The notes: generated by a model not told the origin, from the sequence alone. DNA of 14,585 nt from SYFY01 sp031385325 (GCA_031385325.1 JANNBJ010000088.1:1-14585), one strand, 5' to 3'. Positions 7,070 through 14,297 are shown, counted from the stretch's first letter. Program-made: numbers and translations.

Positions 7070-8143
7070 ATGCCATCCATTGATCGTGACAAGCTGACCC
7101 ACTACATCAAGCTGGTTGGGGGTACCGTTGCAGCGGGCTTCAATTGTGCAATCAGCTCAGCCGGTGACAAGCTGGGCCTCTACAAGGCACTGGTTGAAGC
7201 CGGGTCTGTCACCAGCGATGGGTTTGCCGATGCCACCGGTCTTTCGGAACGATGGCTGCGTGAATGGCTGCGGCACCAGACGGCGGTTGGACACCTCGAT
7301 TACGACGTAGCGACGGATCAGTTTTCCATGTGTCCGGAGGCCGCCATGGTGCTGGCCAATCCGCACAGCCCGGCGTTTCTTGGCGGTGGTTTCGATGCGG
7401 TACTGGCCGCTGCACCTGCTGTACCCAAGGTCGTCGAGGCGTTTCGCACCGGGGTCGGGATGACTTATGACGATCACGGTGCGGCCTGTGCCTGTGGTAT
7501 TGAACGGTTGGGTGCCTACAGCAAGAAGCAGGCGCTGGTGAAGGATGTACTGCCGCTGATCGATGGACTGGATGAACGCCTGCGTAAAGGGGCGGTAGTT
7601 GCTGATGTTGGCTGTGGTGGCGCGCTCTCTACGCTTGCCATGGCCCGTGCGTTTCCAGCCTCGCATTTTGTCGGCTACGAAATCTCCGATCACGCACTGA
7701 CGCGTGCTCGAGCCAATCTGGCAGAGGCAAAACTGCCGAATGTGCGTCTGGCTCATGCCGGGGAGGAGCCACTGCCAAGTGCGGGGACGTATGACTTCGT
7801 CACAACCTTCGATGTCATCCACGATACGCCGTTCCCTGCAGAGCTGATCGCGGCCATCAAGGGTTCGCTCAAACCGGACGGCCTGTGGTTGTGTGAGGAC
7901 ATTCGTAGTTACACAACATTTGCCGAAAATCTGGCCAAACAGCCGTTGGCGGGCTTGTTATACGGGTTTTCGATCATGGTCTGCATGTCGTCCGGTCTGT
8001 CGGCACCGGGCGGCGCGGGGCTTGGAACGCTGGGGTTCAGTGAATCGGTCGCACGCTCGATGTCAGCAACCGCAGGGTTTACCCGTTTTGATCGGCTCGA
8101 CTATGACAATCCGTTCAACATGTATTACGTCATTCAGCCTTGA
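7070..8143 (+). CDS. Class I SAM methyltransferase, Rv2258c-like with N-terminal winged helix
   Basis: 357 residues. The N-terminal ~90 residues form the helix-turn-helix-like dimerisation part of this family (SAGDKLGLYKALVEAG, FADATGLSERWLREWLRHQ). The C-terminal Rossmann methyltransferase domain carries motif I VVADVGCGGALS (176-187), an acidic ribose-contact residue in VGYEIS (Glu204), and the post-motif TYDFVTTFDVIHDT (about 240-253). Proteins of this kind methylate small molecules, or are sometimes annotated as transcriptional regulators; the substrate is unknown. The Cys-rich stretch GAACACGIE (137-145) is characteristic of some members. The ATG at 7070 is set by GAGGA at 7058-7062 with a 7-nt spacer. 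It is followed by the TM2 gene after 11 bp. Confidence 0.88.
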   Translation: MPSIDRDKLTHYIKLVGGTVAAGFNCAISSAGDKLGLYKALVEAGSVTSDGFADATGLSERWLREWLRHQTAVGHLDYDVATDQFSMCPEAAMVLANPHSPAFLGGGFDAVLAAAPAVPKVVEAFRTGVGMTYDDHGAACACGIERLGAYSKKQALVKDVLPLIDGLDERLRKGAVVADVGCGGALSTLAMARAFPASHFVGYEISDHALTRARANLAEAKLPNVRLAHAGEEPLPSAGTYDFVTTFDVIHDTPFPAELIAAIKGSLKPDGLWLCEDIRSYTTFAENLAKQPLAGLLYGFSIMVCMSSGLSAPGGAGLGTLGFSESVARSMSATAGFTRFDRLDYDNPFNMYYVIQP

Positions 8144-8154
8144 GGGAGTCGACT

Positions 8155-8574
8155 GTGCAATACGATCAGCGGTCGGACAATGACACACACAGCCTTGCGG
8201 TTGGATACATCCTCTGGATCTTTGGCTTCCTCGGTGCGCATCGTTTCTACTTTGGCAAACCGGTGAGCGGCACGATCTATTTCTTCACGCTGGGGTTGTT
8301 GTTCATCGGCTGGATCATCGATCTTTTTCTCATGCCATCGCTGGAGGCCAGTGCCGAGAGAAGATTTCTGAGCGGAGAAAAAAGTTACACCGTGTCCTGG
8401 GTGTGTCTTGTCTTCCTCGGCATCTTTGGAGTGCACAGGTTCTATCTGGGCAAGATCGGTACCGGGGTGCTCTATCTGCTGACGGTCGGTCTCTTCGGCA
8501 TCGGGATCATCTACGATTTCTGGACGATGAATGAGCAGGTGAGCTCGAAAAATATCGAGCTGGACAGCATCTGA
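8155..8574 (+). CDS. Membrane protein with two TM2 domains
   Basis: 139 residues with two copies of the TM2 module, each a pair of transmembrane helices with the conserved GxHRFY(F/L)GK turn: GYILWIFGFLGAHRFYFGK with IDLFLM (about 18-62), and WVCLVFLGIFGVHRFYLGK with IIYDFW (about 80-124). Four membrane helices are therefore expected. The GTG at 8155 is chosen because GAGGGAG (8142-8148) lies 6 nt upstream and overlaps the stop of the methyltransferase, indicating coupled expression. TM2 proteins have no settled biochemical role in bacteria. The C-terminus is short, polar and probably cytosolic. It ends 12 bp from the convergent gene. Confidence 0.88.
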   Translation: MQYDQRSDNDTHSLAVGYILWIFGFLGAHRFYFGKPVSGTIYFFTLGLLFIGWIIDLFLMPSLEASAERRFLSGEKSYTVSWVCLVFLGIFGVHRFYLGKIGTGVLYLLTVGLFGIGIIYDFWTMNEQVSSKNIELDSI

Positions 8575-8586
8575 GCGGGAACCAAA

Positions 8587-9300
8587 TCAAGGCAGTTGAG
8601 GCGCGCGAATATCGGCAACGCGCCATAACCCGAGGATCTTTCCCGAATCCCGCTTCGGTGAAGGAATGTCCTCTTCGATCACGTCGATCGGCTCCGGCCA
8701 GTTGAATGGCGGTTGCTGAAAGTTCAGGAATCGATGCTGGCCGGTGAGCTTGTTTTCATTTTCCACTTGCCTGCGGTGAGAGGTGGTGAGCAGCAGCGGA
8801 ATCGCGCTGCGCTTGATATTGGTTATCACTGCAGTGATCCGCTCATAGTCGAGGTGCACCAGGCAATCGCGACAGAGCAGGGCATCCGCCTTGGGTAACA
8901 CATCGGCAATCAGGTCCAGGCATATGAACTGCCGGCCTTGGGTACCGTGTTCGTCCGCTACTCGCGCAACCAGCTCGGCCACGATGTCCGCGCCGACATA
9001 CTGATCAATCTCCAGCGATGTCTGCGCCATCCAGTGAAAGTCTCCACACGGCGCATCCAGCAGATTACGGACACCATGTCGCTTGAGCAGCCCAGGTAGC
9101 TCTGCACGTAATCGAGAGGTCTGAGCGAGGTTGGAGCCGCTGCCGGACACCGACTCGGCGTCCCCCCACTTGTTGTTCCTGTAGATCCACTCAAAGATCT
9201 GGTTGGTCGACGAAGACGCGAACAATTTTTTCTCGTGCCGCTTGCGCAGCAACTTTTGCCACCACGATTCAGTGTTTTTGGTCGGCAAACTGCCTGTCAT
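8587..9300 (-). CDS. Class I SAM-dependent methyltransferase
   Basis: 237 residues. After a basic, helical N-terminus (QKLLRKRHEKKLF) comes the family segment IFEWIYRNNKWGDAESVSG (35-53), often seen in small methyltransferases near glycan or natural-product genes. The SAM-binding motif I reads LLDAPCGDFHWM (80-91), followed by YVGADIV (Asp105) and the post-motif ADALLCRDCLVHL (138-150). The C-terminal part IGLW/ILGLWRVADI closes the sheet. The acceptor substrate is unknown. The ATG at 9300 is embedded in the last copy of a 32-bp tandem repeat; only a weak GGTGA/TGGA sequence precedes it. The gene is convergent with the TM2 gene. Confidence 0.87.
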   Translation of the reverse strand: MTGSLPTKNTESWWQKLLRKRHEKKLFASSSTNQIFEWIYRNNKWGDAESVSGSGSNLAQTSRLRAELPGLLKRHGVRNLLDAPCGDFHWMAQTSLEIDQYVGADIVAELVARVADEHGTQGRQFICLDLIADVLPKADALLCRDCLVHLDYERITAVITNIKRSAIPLLLTTSHRRQVENENKLTGQHRFLNFQQPPFNWPEPIDVIEEDIPSPKRDSGKILGLWRVADIRAPQLP

Positions 9301-9374
9301 GGTTTTCCAGTCACCACGAGGACACTCATACCTGGTTTCCAGTCACCACGAGGACACACATACCTGGTTTCCAG
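9300..9374. repeat. 32-bp direct tandem repeat, about 2.3 copies
   Basis: Copy 1 is 9300-9332 (one extra T and one C/A-type difference), copy 2 is 9333-9364 and a partial 10-bp copy is 9365-9374. Each begins TGGTTTCCAG and contains TCACCACGAGGACAC. On the minus strand the array forms the untranslated leader of the methyltransferase and supplies its start codon at the junction with copy 1. The extra base puts the copies in different reading frames, so the repeat does not extend the protein. Confidence 0.9.
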
Positions 9375-9432
9375 CGCAAAACTGGCCGCCCATGCCATTC
9401 CGCTGCGTGTTTCTGCTTTTCAACCTCTGGGT

Positions 9433-9747
9433 CTACGGCGCAAAAGTTTCCGCCAGTTCAACGGAGCCGCCCATCAACAGGATCGGACACCCCTTGGCTT
9501 TGGCGATAGCATCGTTGAGATCGCGGGCGGTCACCACGCTGTATCCGGTGGTGGGGTTTGCGCCGCCATTACCGACAACGCTGCCATCGTGATTGACCGT
9601 GGTGGATGCTCCCACCGGATTGCCGCCGTCGACCACATCGGCGCCCATGGATCCAAACCACTGACCCCATGCGGCCATGGCCTGTTGACCTTCTTCCGGG
9701 CTCGAAGGCATCCGCCCACCGTGGTAAACAAACAAGTATGTGCCCAT
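9433..9747 (-). CDS. YCII-related domain protein
   Basis: 104 residues with the YCII/DGPF-like ferredoxin fold: an N-terminal strand TYLFVYHGG, a helix SPEEGQQAMAAWGQWFGSMG, a loop VVDGGNP, and a second half TTGYSVVTARDLNDAIAKAKGCPIL. Members are small cytoplasmic proteins; some dehydrate or lyase-cleave chlorinated aromatics, but most have unknown roles. The ATG at 9747 has the best ribosome-binding site in the window (AGAGGAA, plus-strand complement around 9753-9759, 5-nt spacer). The open frame upstream to 9801 has no family character. It has its own leader downstream of the DUF4019 gene. Confidence 0.88.
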   Translation of the reverse strand: MGTYLFVYHGGRMPSSPEEGQQAMAAWGQWFGSMGADVVDGGNPVGASTTVNHDGSVVGNGGANPTTGYSVVTARDLNDAIAKAKGCPILLMGGSVELAETFAP

Positions 9748-9903
9748 GTCAGTTCCTCTATGTTGTGAAAAGAAGCAAAGATCCTGCGCGAGTTCTCGCA
9801 TGACTGAGAGTTGACCACTTCGAGCAGCAAATCCGGCTGACGCTCAAAGATAGCGCTCGATCGGGAGGTTACCATCAAATCAGGTCAGCTTTCCCCGCAG
9901 TAG

Positions 9904-10377
9904 CTACCTGATGAAGTACACCGATACCTTCCAGGTGCCATCCGTGTCCTTCATCGGTGTGACGGATTCTGTTGCGCCGGCCTTGTTTGCAAAATCTCTC
10001 TGAAACTGAACAACCACGTATTCGCCTTCAGGCGCGCCTGGAAGCGTCTTCGCAAATTTCGAGGTCGTTGTTAACCGTGACTGGGTAACGCCCAGTTGTG
10101 AACGCATCGCCTGCATCGCGATAACCCATTGCTCCCGCGGAATCGCTGCCTGAAACAATGACGCAGCCCGATCCCAACTCTCACCGTATTTTCTGGAATC
10201 ACTCAGAGCCAGCCACTGAATCGCGGCTGATTCTGCTTCGCGAGTGTTTTCCGCAGCCAGGACCGGATGGAAAAGACTCAGCAGTATCGCGAATACGAAC
10301 AATGATGCGGCGAATGAATCCCGATCGCTGATCCGAGAAAATTTGTTTGGGAAGTTCCCATCCGCGCAGGTGTTCAT
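9904..10377 (-). CDS. DUF4019 domain protein, exported
   Basis: 157 residues. A hydrophobic segment FAASLFVFAILLSLFHPVLA (about 21-41) followed by AE looks like a Sec signal with cleavage after VLA, so the mature protein would be periplasmic. The mature part matches DUF4019: AAIQWLALSDSRKYGESWDRA, FQAAIPREQWVIAMQAMR, then YVVVQFQRDFANK and a C-terminal DGTWKVSVYFIR strand. The function of this domain is unknown; its shape suggests a small binding domain. The start is uncertain: ATG at 10377 or GTG at 10413, neither with a clear ribosome-binding site. It is divergent from the GFA gene with only 53 bp between starts. Confidence 0.82.
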   Translation of the reverse strand: MNTCADGNFPNKFSRISDRDSFAASLFVFAILLSLFHPVLAAENTREAESAAIQWLALSDSRKYGESWDRAASLFQAAIPREQWVIAMQAMRSQLGVTQSRLTTTSKFAKTLPGAPEGEYVVVQFQRDFANKAGATESVTPMKDTDGTWKVSVYFIR

Positions 10378-10430
10378 TAGGCTGGACGAAATGCCCGCAT
10401 CGCCTTGACTCACGTTCAGGGGAGACTGAG

Positions 10431-10820
10431 ATGATTGAAGGTTCCTGCCACTGTGGCCTGGTTAATTGGCGCTTCGACGGAATACCTGGCGCAGCCACGG
10501 CGTGTAACTGCACAGTCTGTCGCCGTTATGGAGCGCTCTGGGCCTACGATTTTGAAAACGAAGGCATCCATGTATCCGGCCCGACACGCGCCTACATCCG
10601 TGGCCAGATGATCGAGTTCCATTTTTGTCCGACCTGTGGCTGTGTAGCGTTCTGGCGATCGCAGCACCTGGAAGACGGTGGACGGCTGCGCATCGCCGTG
10701 AACCTTCGTCTCGCCGAGCCGGAGGCGGTGGCAGAGTTTCCCGTTCAACACTTCGAAGGTCTCAAGAGTTTCGAAGATCTACCGCTAGATGGGCGGTGTG
10801 TCGGTGACTACTGGTTCTGA
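10431..10820 (+). CDS. GFA family (DUF636) zinc-binding protein
   Basis: 129 residues with the full cysteine set of the glutathione-dependent formaldehyde-activating family: CHC at 6-8, CNCTVC at 25-30 and CPTCG at 66-70. These bind one structural and one catalytic-type zinc in the founding Gfa enzyme. Most family members have no proven substrate and are not tied to formaldehyde, so I give no symbol. The ATG at 10431 has GGGGAG at 10419-10424 with a 6-nt spacer. An in-frame extension back to 10347 is not supported. It is convergent with the GNAT gene. Confidence 0.92.
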   Translation: MIEGSCHCGLVNWRFDGIPGAATACNCTVCRRYGALWAYDFENEGIHVSGPTRAYIRGQMIEFHFCPTCGCVAFWRSQHLEDGGRLRIAVNLRLAEPEAVAEFPVQHFEGLKSFEDLPLDGRCVGDYWF

Positions 10821-10881
10821 TGGAGCTGGCTTTCGCACGCGGGTTTTCGTCGGAGAACTTTCGCGGGATGTAACGCGCGAC

Positions 10882-11334
10882 TCACACGGGTTCAAGCCGC
10901 TTTTGCATGAAATAGCGCGGAAACATCGGTGTGGGCCCATCGAGTTGACCGAACACCGTGAAGCCCAATCGCTCGTAAAACTGGCGAGCCTGAAACGCGT
11001 AGGTATCCAGCCACATCTGATGACACTTGCGAATGCGTGCTTCCTGTTCGGCGCGCTGCATCAGTTCTGCACCTAACCCTTTGCCACGAGCGTTTTCCGG
11101 GGTGACAACCAGCGCAATGTAGAACGAACCCCACAACGACAACGCCCACAGCCCACCCGTGATCTCTGCATTACTTCCGGATCGTATCTCGAGTGCGTAG
11201 GGCATACCTTCCGCATTGCCAACAGCTGCCTGGTTGAATGCAAGCAACGGACGCCAGATATGAGAATAGGCCTCGTCAGGTGACGATGACTCGATGATGG
11301 AATAGCTCAACTTCGATTCCCCCGGTTCGCTCAT
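10882..11334 (-). CDS. GNAT family N-acetyltransferase
   Basis: 150 residues. The acetyl-CoA pyrophosphate loop of motif A is clear: VTPENARGKGLGAELMQRAE (about 77-96), followed by motif B with LDTYAFQARQFYERLGF (about 109-125), the usual GNAT C-terminal half. The acceptor may be a small molecule or a protein and cannot be told. The ATG (11334-11332) overlaps the TGA of the upstream DUF1801 gene in an ATGA junction, so the two are co-transcribed and translation is probably coupled. Confidence 0.92.
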   Translation of the reverse strand: MSEPGESKLSYSIIESSSPDEAYSHIWRPLLAFNQAAVGNAEGMPYALEIRSGSNAEITGGLWALSLWGSFYIALVVTPENARGKGLGAELMQRAEQEARIRKCHQMWLDTYAFQARQFYERLGFTVFGQLDGPTPMFPRYFMQKRLEPV

Positions 11335-11669
11335 CGCGAGTTTTCCGCCACTCGGAACTTGACGATCTTCTTGATCAAATCCAAAGGCAACGGCTTGTCA
11401 ATTGGAAATTGCACCGCGCCTTTCGAGGTCTTGTAGATCTTCAGTTCTTCCTGATACGCAGTGATGCCGCTGGGCGCTGGATAAAAACCGATGTGCTTCT
11501 TGTATGCCGCGAAATGCACGAGATTACCGTTGAGATGAAACGTGGGCATCTGGTAACTCATCTTCTCGGTGGCTTGCGGCGCTGCGCTCTTGATGGCTGC
11601 ACGAAGTGCGTTCAACAGCGCCTGAACTTCAGCAGGAAAAGTCTGGATGTATTCGTCGATGGTGGCGAT
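11331..11669 (-). CDS. DUF1801 (YdhG-like) protein, non-canonical start
   Basis: About 112 residues. Family hallmarks are DEYIQTFPAEVQALLNALR, SYQMPTFHLNGNLVHFAAYKKHIGFYP, GAVQFPIDKPLPLDLI and KKIVKFRV, so the C-terminal half is complete. DUF1801 is a small fold related to frataxin-like proteins; members are sometimes called iron chaperones, without proof here. The conserved N-terminal ~20 residues lie upstream of the first TTG (11615), and no ATG, GTG or TTG occurs in frame there. The candidates are ATC at 11669 or 11660. A TATACT box at 11692-11697 is so close that the message would have almost no leader. It overlaps the GNAT gene by 4 nt (ATGA). Confidence 0.85.
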   Translation of the reverse strand: MATIDEYIQTFPAEVQALLNALRAAIKSAAPQATEKMSYQMPTFHLNGNLVHFAAYKKHIGFYPAPSGITAYQEELKIYKTSKGAVQFPIDKPLPLDLIKKIVKFRVAENSR

Positions 11670-11691
11670 CTGCGCGGCTTGGGTTCTGCAG

Positions 11692-11697
11692 AGTATA
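11692..11697 (-). promoter_or_regulatory. -10 box (TATACT) for the DUF1801-GNAT operon
   Basis: TATACT reads on the minus strand 22 nt before the ATC at 11669. A transcript start about 7 nt downstream leaves a leader of about 15 nt or less before that codon. The -35 region is weak (CAGCCC-like). Confidence 0.4.
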
Positions 11698-11835
11698 ACC
11701 GGCGCGAACCGATGGGCTGATCGCGGTATGCGGGATGCGATGACTCAGCCTTGGTTCATGTCATTCGGTTGATTGATCTCGTGGCTCACTCTGAAAGCAG
11801 TAGAAACGCGGCCCGGCAGCAACGCATACTGAATC

Positions 11836-11847
11836 TGTATAGATACA
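11836..11847. promoter_or_regulatory. Dyad TGTAT-AG-ATACA upstream of the desaturase gene
   Basis: A perfect 5-bp inverted repeat with a 2-nt centre lies 16 bp before the desaturase ATG and contains a -10-like TATAGA (11838-11843). A regulator bound there would block the promoter. A dyad this short can arise by chance in A/T-rich promoter DNA. Confidence 0.35.
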
Positions 11848-11863
11848 AAAACTCGGTGGCCCA

Positions 11864-12646
11864 ATGGACACACAGTACTTCGATGCCTTGCGGGGTGTTG
11901 GACTCGGCGTTGTCTTCCTGTTGATCATCATGGCGGAGTGGCTACACCCGCACAGCCGGATGCAACGACCATGGCAGACCAACCTCGGTCTGTGGCTGGT
12001 TGATACAACGCTGACGCGTGTGGTCTGTGGCGCGTGTGGTCTGGTAGTGGCCGCGTGGGCGGCGGATTCCGGGTTCGGAGCCCTGCAGGTTCTGCGTGCG
12101 CCGGTGTGGGCCGCTTTGTTGGTCAGCGTTGTAACACTGGATCTGGTCTCCTGGATGTGGCATCTGGCCAATCACCATTTTCCCTGGTTGTGGCGTCTGC
12201 ATCGGGTGCATCACGCAGACCGCGCGTTTCAGGTGACCACCGCGCTGCGCTTTCATCCTGGGGAATTGCTGCTTTCCCTGCCGGTACGCCTTCTTGCGAT
12301 TGCGTTGATCGGCATTCCGGTTGAAGGCGTTCTGCTGTTCGAGATCGTGTTCGGCATGATGAATCTGTTTGTGCATGCCAACTACAGCTTGCCAGAGTGG
12401 CTGGATCGAACCGCTGGGCGCGTGCTCGTCACGCCATCCCTGCATCGTCTTCACCATGCGCGTTCCACAACGACGGTGAACAGAAATTTCGGCACGATCT
12501 TCTCGGTATTTGATCGAACGCTGGGCACCCTATCGCGTTCACCTGCAGCGGCTCAATTCGGGACAGGGGTTGTTGATCCGGATGGCGCTCAGCAAATGTC
12601 TCTGTTGGCTGCTCTGAAATCACCGTTCATGCCGCGGAGTTCATAG
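11864..12646 (+). CDS. Sterol desaturase / fatty acid hydroxylase family membrane protein
   Basis: 260 residues; a di-iron membrane oxygenase of the fatty acid hydroxylase superfamily. The histidine ligands are in place: WHLANHH (100-105), HRVHH (113-117), H131, H171 and HRLHH (194-198), followed by NRNFG. Hydrophobic stretches at 11-23, 43-65, 80-95 and 138-172 give about four membrane helices with the His clusters on the cytosolic side. The family hydroxylates or desaturates sterols, fatty acids or carotenoids; the bacterial substrate is unknown. GGTGG six nt before the ATG at 11864 is a modest ribosome-binding site. The upstream dyad may regulate it. Confidence 0.92.
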   Translation: MDTQYFDALRGVGLGVVFLLIIMAEWLHPHSRMQRPWQTNLGLWLVDTTLTRVVCGACGLVVAAWAADSGFGALQVLRAPVWAALLVSVVTLDLVSWMWHLANHHFPWLWRLHRVHHADRAFQVTTALRFHPGELLLSLPVRLLAIALIGIPVEGVLLFEIVFGMMNLFVHANYSLPEWLDRTAGRVLVTPSLHRLHHARSTTTVNRNFGTIFSVFDRTLGTLSRSPAAAQFGTGVVDPDGAQQMSLLAALKSPFMPRSS

Positions 12647-12701
12647 CGTCGGGAAGGCCACTTCAACTTAGTCACTTGCCGTGTGATTCCTGCTGTCAGT
12701 T

Positions 12702-12719
12702 GCCTGATTTTATTCAGGC
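12702..12719. terminator. Bidirectional hairpin between convergent genes
   Basis: GCCTGA-TTTTAT-TCAGGC is a perfect 6-bp stem with a 6-nt loop between the desaturase (plus) and the hypothetical gene (minus), covering the latter's stop codon. There is no T-run after the stem on either strand, so intrinsic termination would be weak. Confidence 0.35.
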
Positions 12720-13096
12720 TCCGCTCGCGACATCTTCGTTTCAAACCAGATCAATCGATTCGGTTGCCGGATCACGCCAGATCGGCGAATAGGCGTACTG
12801 CCTGCATCCCAGACATCGGTGTTGTGTTCGATCTGGCCTTCGATGTTGGCGGTGTAGTCGAGAATCATGGTGTGTTCCGACAAGTAAATCATGCCGTCCC
12901 CGCCATCACCGGTGAGTGGTGCACAACCGATGGTGCCGAGGGTCAACTCGGCCTGGTGCATACGCCCGTCACCGTAGCGGATGAGGATGCCCGTCGGTAA
13001 CGCTTCGATGTGAACCTCGCCTTCCAGCACACCTTTTCGACCATCGGCAAGAAACCAGAGGCCAAGTTCGTTGTAGGTTCCCGCCAGTGACTTCAT
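12710..13096 (-). CDS. Hypothetical protein, 128 aa, beta-rich
   Basis: I do not recognise this family. The sequence reads as a run of short strands and turns: LAGTYNELGLWFLADG, GEVHIEALPTGILIRYGDG, AELTLGTIG, GMIYLSEHTMILDYTANIEGQIEHNTDVWD, and LIWFETKMSRAE. That pattern would fit a small cytoplasmic beta-barrel (lipocalin or fatty-acid-binding-like); this is inference from strand spacing only. There is no signal peptide, membrane helix or Cys cluster. Codon use resembles its neighbours and the frame is clean from ATG 13096 to the stop. The ribosome-binding site is weak (CCAGAG). It is divergent from the double-hotdog thioesterase with a 161-bp shared leader. Confidence 0.72.
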   Translation of the reverse strand: MKSLAGTYNELGLWFLADGRKGVLEGEVHIEALPTGILIRYGDGRMHQAELTLGTIGCAPLTGDGGDGMIYLSEHTMILDYTANIEGQIEHNTDVWDAGSTPIRRSGVIRQPNRLIWFETKMSRAEPE

Positions 13097-13257
13097 GCCG
13101 ATTGCTCTGGAAATGGGAGCGCAAGACTACCATTGGTGCCCGTCTTTCGATTTGATCGTGGGGCCAGTCCGGTTAAAGTGCGCCGCCGCCCAATCATCGG
13201 GTACATCTGTGCACATCAGGATTTGGCAGGGTTCACAGTTTTCAGGAAGTCATCGTC

Positions 13258-14211
13258 ATGCAGCAACTTGACCAGTCCCCGGTGGGACCGGAAGAAATCG
13301 ATTCACTCGGGCATCTCAATGTCCGCTTTTACCTGGCACGGGTTGATCGCGCCAATCGTGTCCTGCTGAACGCGCTGGGCCTGGGCGCTTCGGCGCTCGA
13401 AAAGCAGAGTGCGACGTTGCGTCGAATAGACACCTACTGCAAGTTTCGTCGAGAACAATTCGAAGGCGCTGATCTGACTGTTCACGGTGGGGTGCTCCAG
13501 ACGACGGGCTCTCAGGTTCGTTGTTACTACGAGATCCGCAATGCGGCCCGTGACGAGATTGCGGCGACGTTTGTGATGGGCACGATCATGGCCGATCGCA
13601 CCAGTCGCCAGTTGTTGGAGTTGCCCCTGTCGGCGAGGCAAGTCAACGAGCAATACGGTGTTCAGATACCAACGTATGCACAACCGCGTTCGTTGTCACT
13701 TGATCCACCACGGCTCGATATTCCGTTCACAACGCTGATGGAGCGCATTGGCGAATCTGTTGAATTTGGCATGACGGGCCGTCGTGAGGGCATGATCGAA
13801 GCCTCCGACTGTGGCCCGGACGGTGTGCTGCGCGACGATGTGGAACTGATGTTTGTCATGTTCCGAAAGCAGATGGAACAAATGGAACAGACGGATGCGA
13901 AAGCGTTCGGCCCGCCGGTCCAGCACACCGACGAGGGACACCGCTTCGCCTGGGCGATGCTTGAAACGCGGAATATCGAAGTGGCCCGTCCACGCGCAGG
14001 AGAAGCCGTGGTCTGGATTGGTGCCGATGTCGGCATCGCTGAAAAGTCGCGGCAATCGCGACGCTGGACGTTCGTGAAGAACACCGGTCAACTGCTCAGC
14101 ATTCATGACTCGGTGGGCATCGCCATGGATCTTGATGCACGTCGGGCCATCGCCATACCACGCTCCATTCGCGAGACCATGGATCGGCACTACTTGCCGG
14201 AGTTTGGCTGA
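13258..14211 (+). CDS. Double-hotdog acyl-CoA thioesterase-like protein
   Basis: 317 residues in two halves. The N-terminal half is a 4HBT-type hotdog with the active-site pattern EIDSLGHLNVRFYL (Asp15, His19, Asn21, Tyr25), followed by the strand LRRIDTYCKFRREQFEGADLTVHGG. The second half repeats the layout with RREGMIEASDCGPDGVL and later WIGADVGIAEKSRQSRRWTF, but the catalytic D-H-N pattern is not kept, so one active site per chain is likely. The function is hydrolysis of an acyl-CoA (or acyl-ACP) thioester in the cytoplasm; chain preference is unknown. The ATG at 13258 has AGGAAG at 13244-13249 and an 8-nt spacer. It is the last gene in the window; the hairpin-rich tail begins 12 bp after its stop. 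Confidence 0.85.
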   Translation: MQQLDQSPVGPEEIDSLGHLNVRFYLARVDRANRVLLNALGLGASALEKQSATLRRIDTYCKFRREQFEGADLTVHGGVLQTTGSQVRCYYEIRNAARDEIAATFVMGTIMADRTSRQLLELPLSARQVNEQYGVQIPTYAQPRSLSLDPPRLDIPFTTLMERIGESVEFGMTGRREGMIEASDCGPDGVLRDDVELMFVMFRKQMEQMEQTDAKAFGPPVQHTDEGHRFAWAMLETRNIEVARPRAGEAVVWIGADVGIAEKSRQSRRWTFVKNTGQLLSIHDSVGIAMDLDARRAIAIPRSIRETMDRHYLPEFG

Positions 14212-14222
14212 GGGTTCCTTGT

Positions 14223-14239
14223 ATGCGGCTTCGTCGCAT
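14223..14239 (+). terminator. Stem-loop after the double-hotdog gene
   Basis: ATGCGGC and GTCGCAT pair over 7 bp (one G-U) around a TTC loop, 12 nt after the stop codon. It has no U-run, so at most it protects the 3' end or aids factor-dependent termination. Confidence 0.3.
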
Positions 14240-14242
14240 GGG

Positions 14243-14269
14243 CGAGGAGGCGCTTAAGGCCTGACCTCG
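14243..14269 (+). other. Stem-loop with 2-nt bulge
   Basis: CGAGG pairs with CCTCG, and AGGC with GCCT, separated by a GA bulge, around the 7-nt loop GCTTAAG. The total is 9 bp. The last base is shared with the next stem, so the two compete or stack. Confidence 0.45.
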
Positions 14270-14292
14270 GCAAGTCGCTAAAACGACTTGCC
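14269..14292 (+). other. Perfect 9-bp stem-loop
   Basis: GGCAAGTCG and CGACTTGCC pair perfectly around the 6-nt loop CTAAAA. It is the strongest local hairpin in the tail. No T-run follows. Confidence 0.7.
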
Positions 14293-14297
14293 TGGAC

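Noticed and set aside
6681..7076. N-terminal extension of the epoxide hydrolase frame
   Set aside because: The extra 132 residues are Pro/Ser-rich with no family match. The known fold begins at the ATG at 6680.
9300..9374. CRISPR-like array
   Set aside because: The repeat units are directly adjacent with no spacers, there are only about 2.3 copies and no cas genes are present.
9531..9878. Minus-strand ORF overlapping the YCII gene
   Set aside because: It is a frame-shifted shadow of YCII. The YCII frame has the domain and the strong ribosome-binding site.
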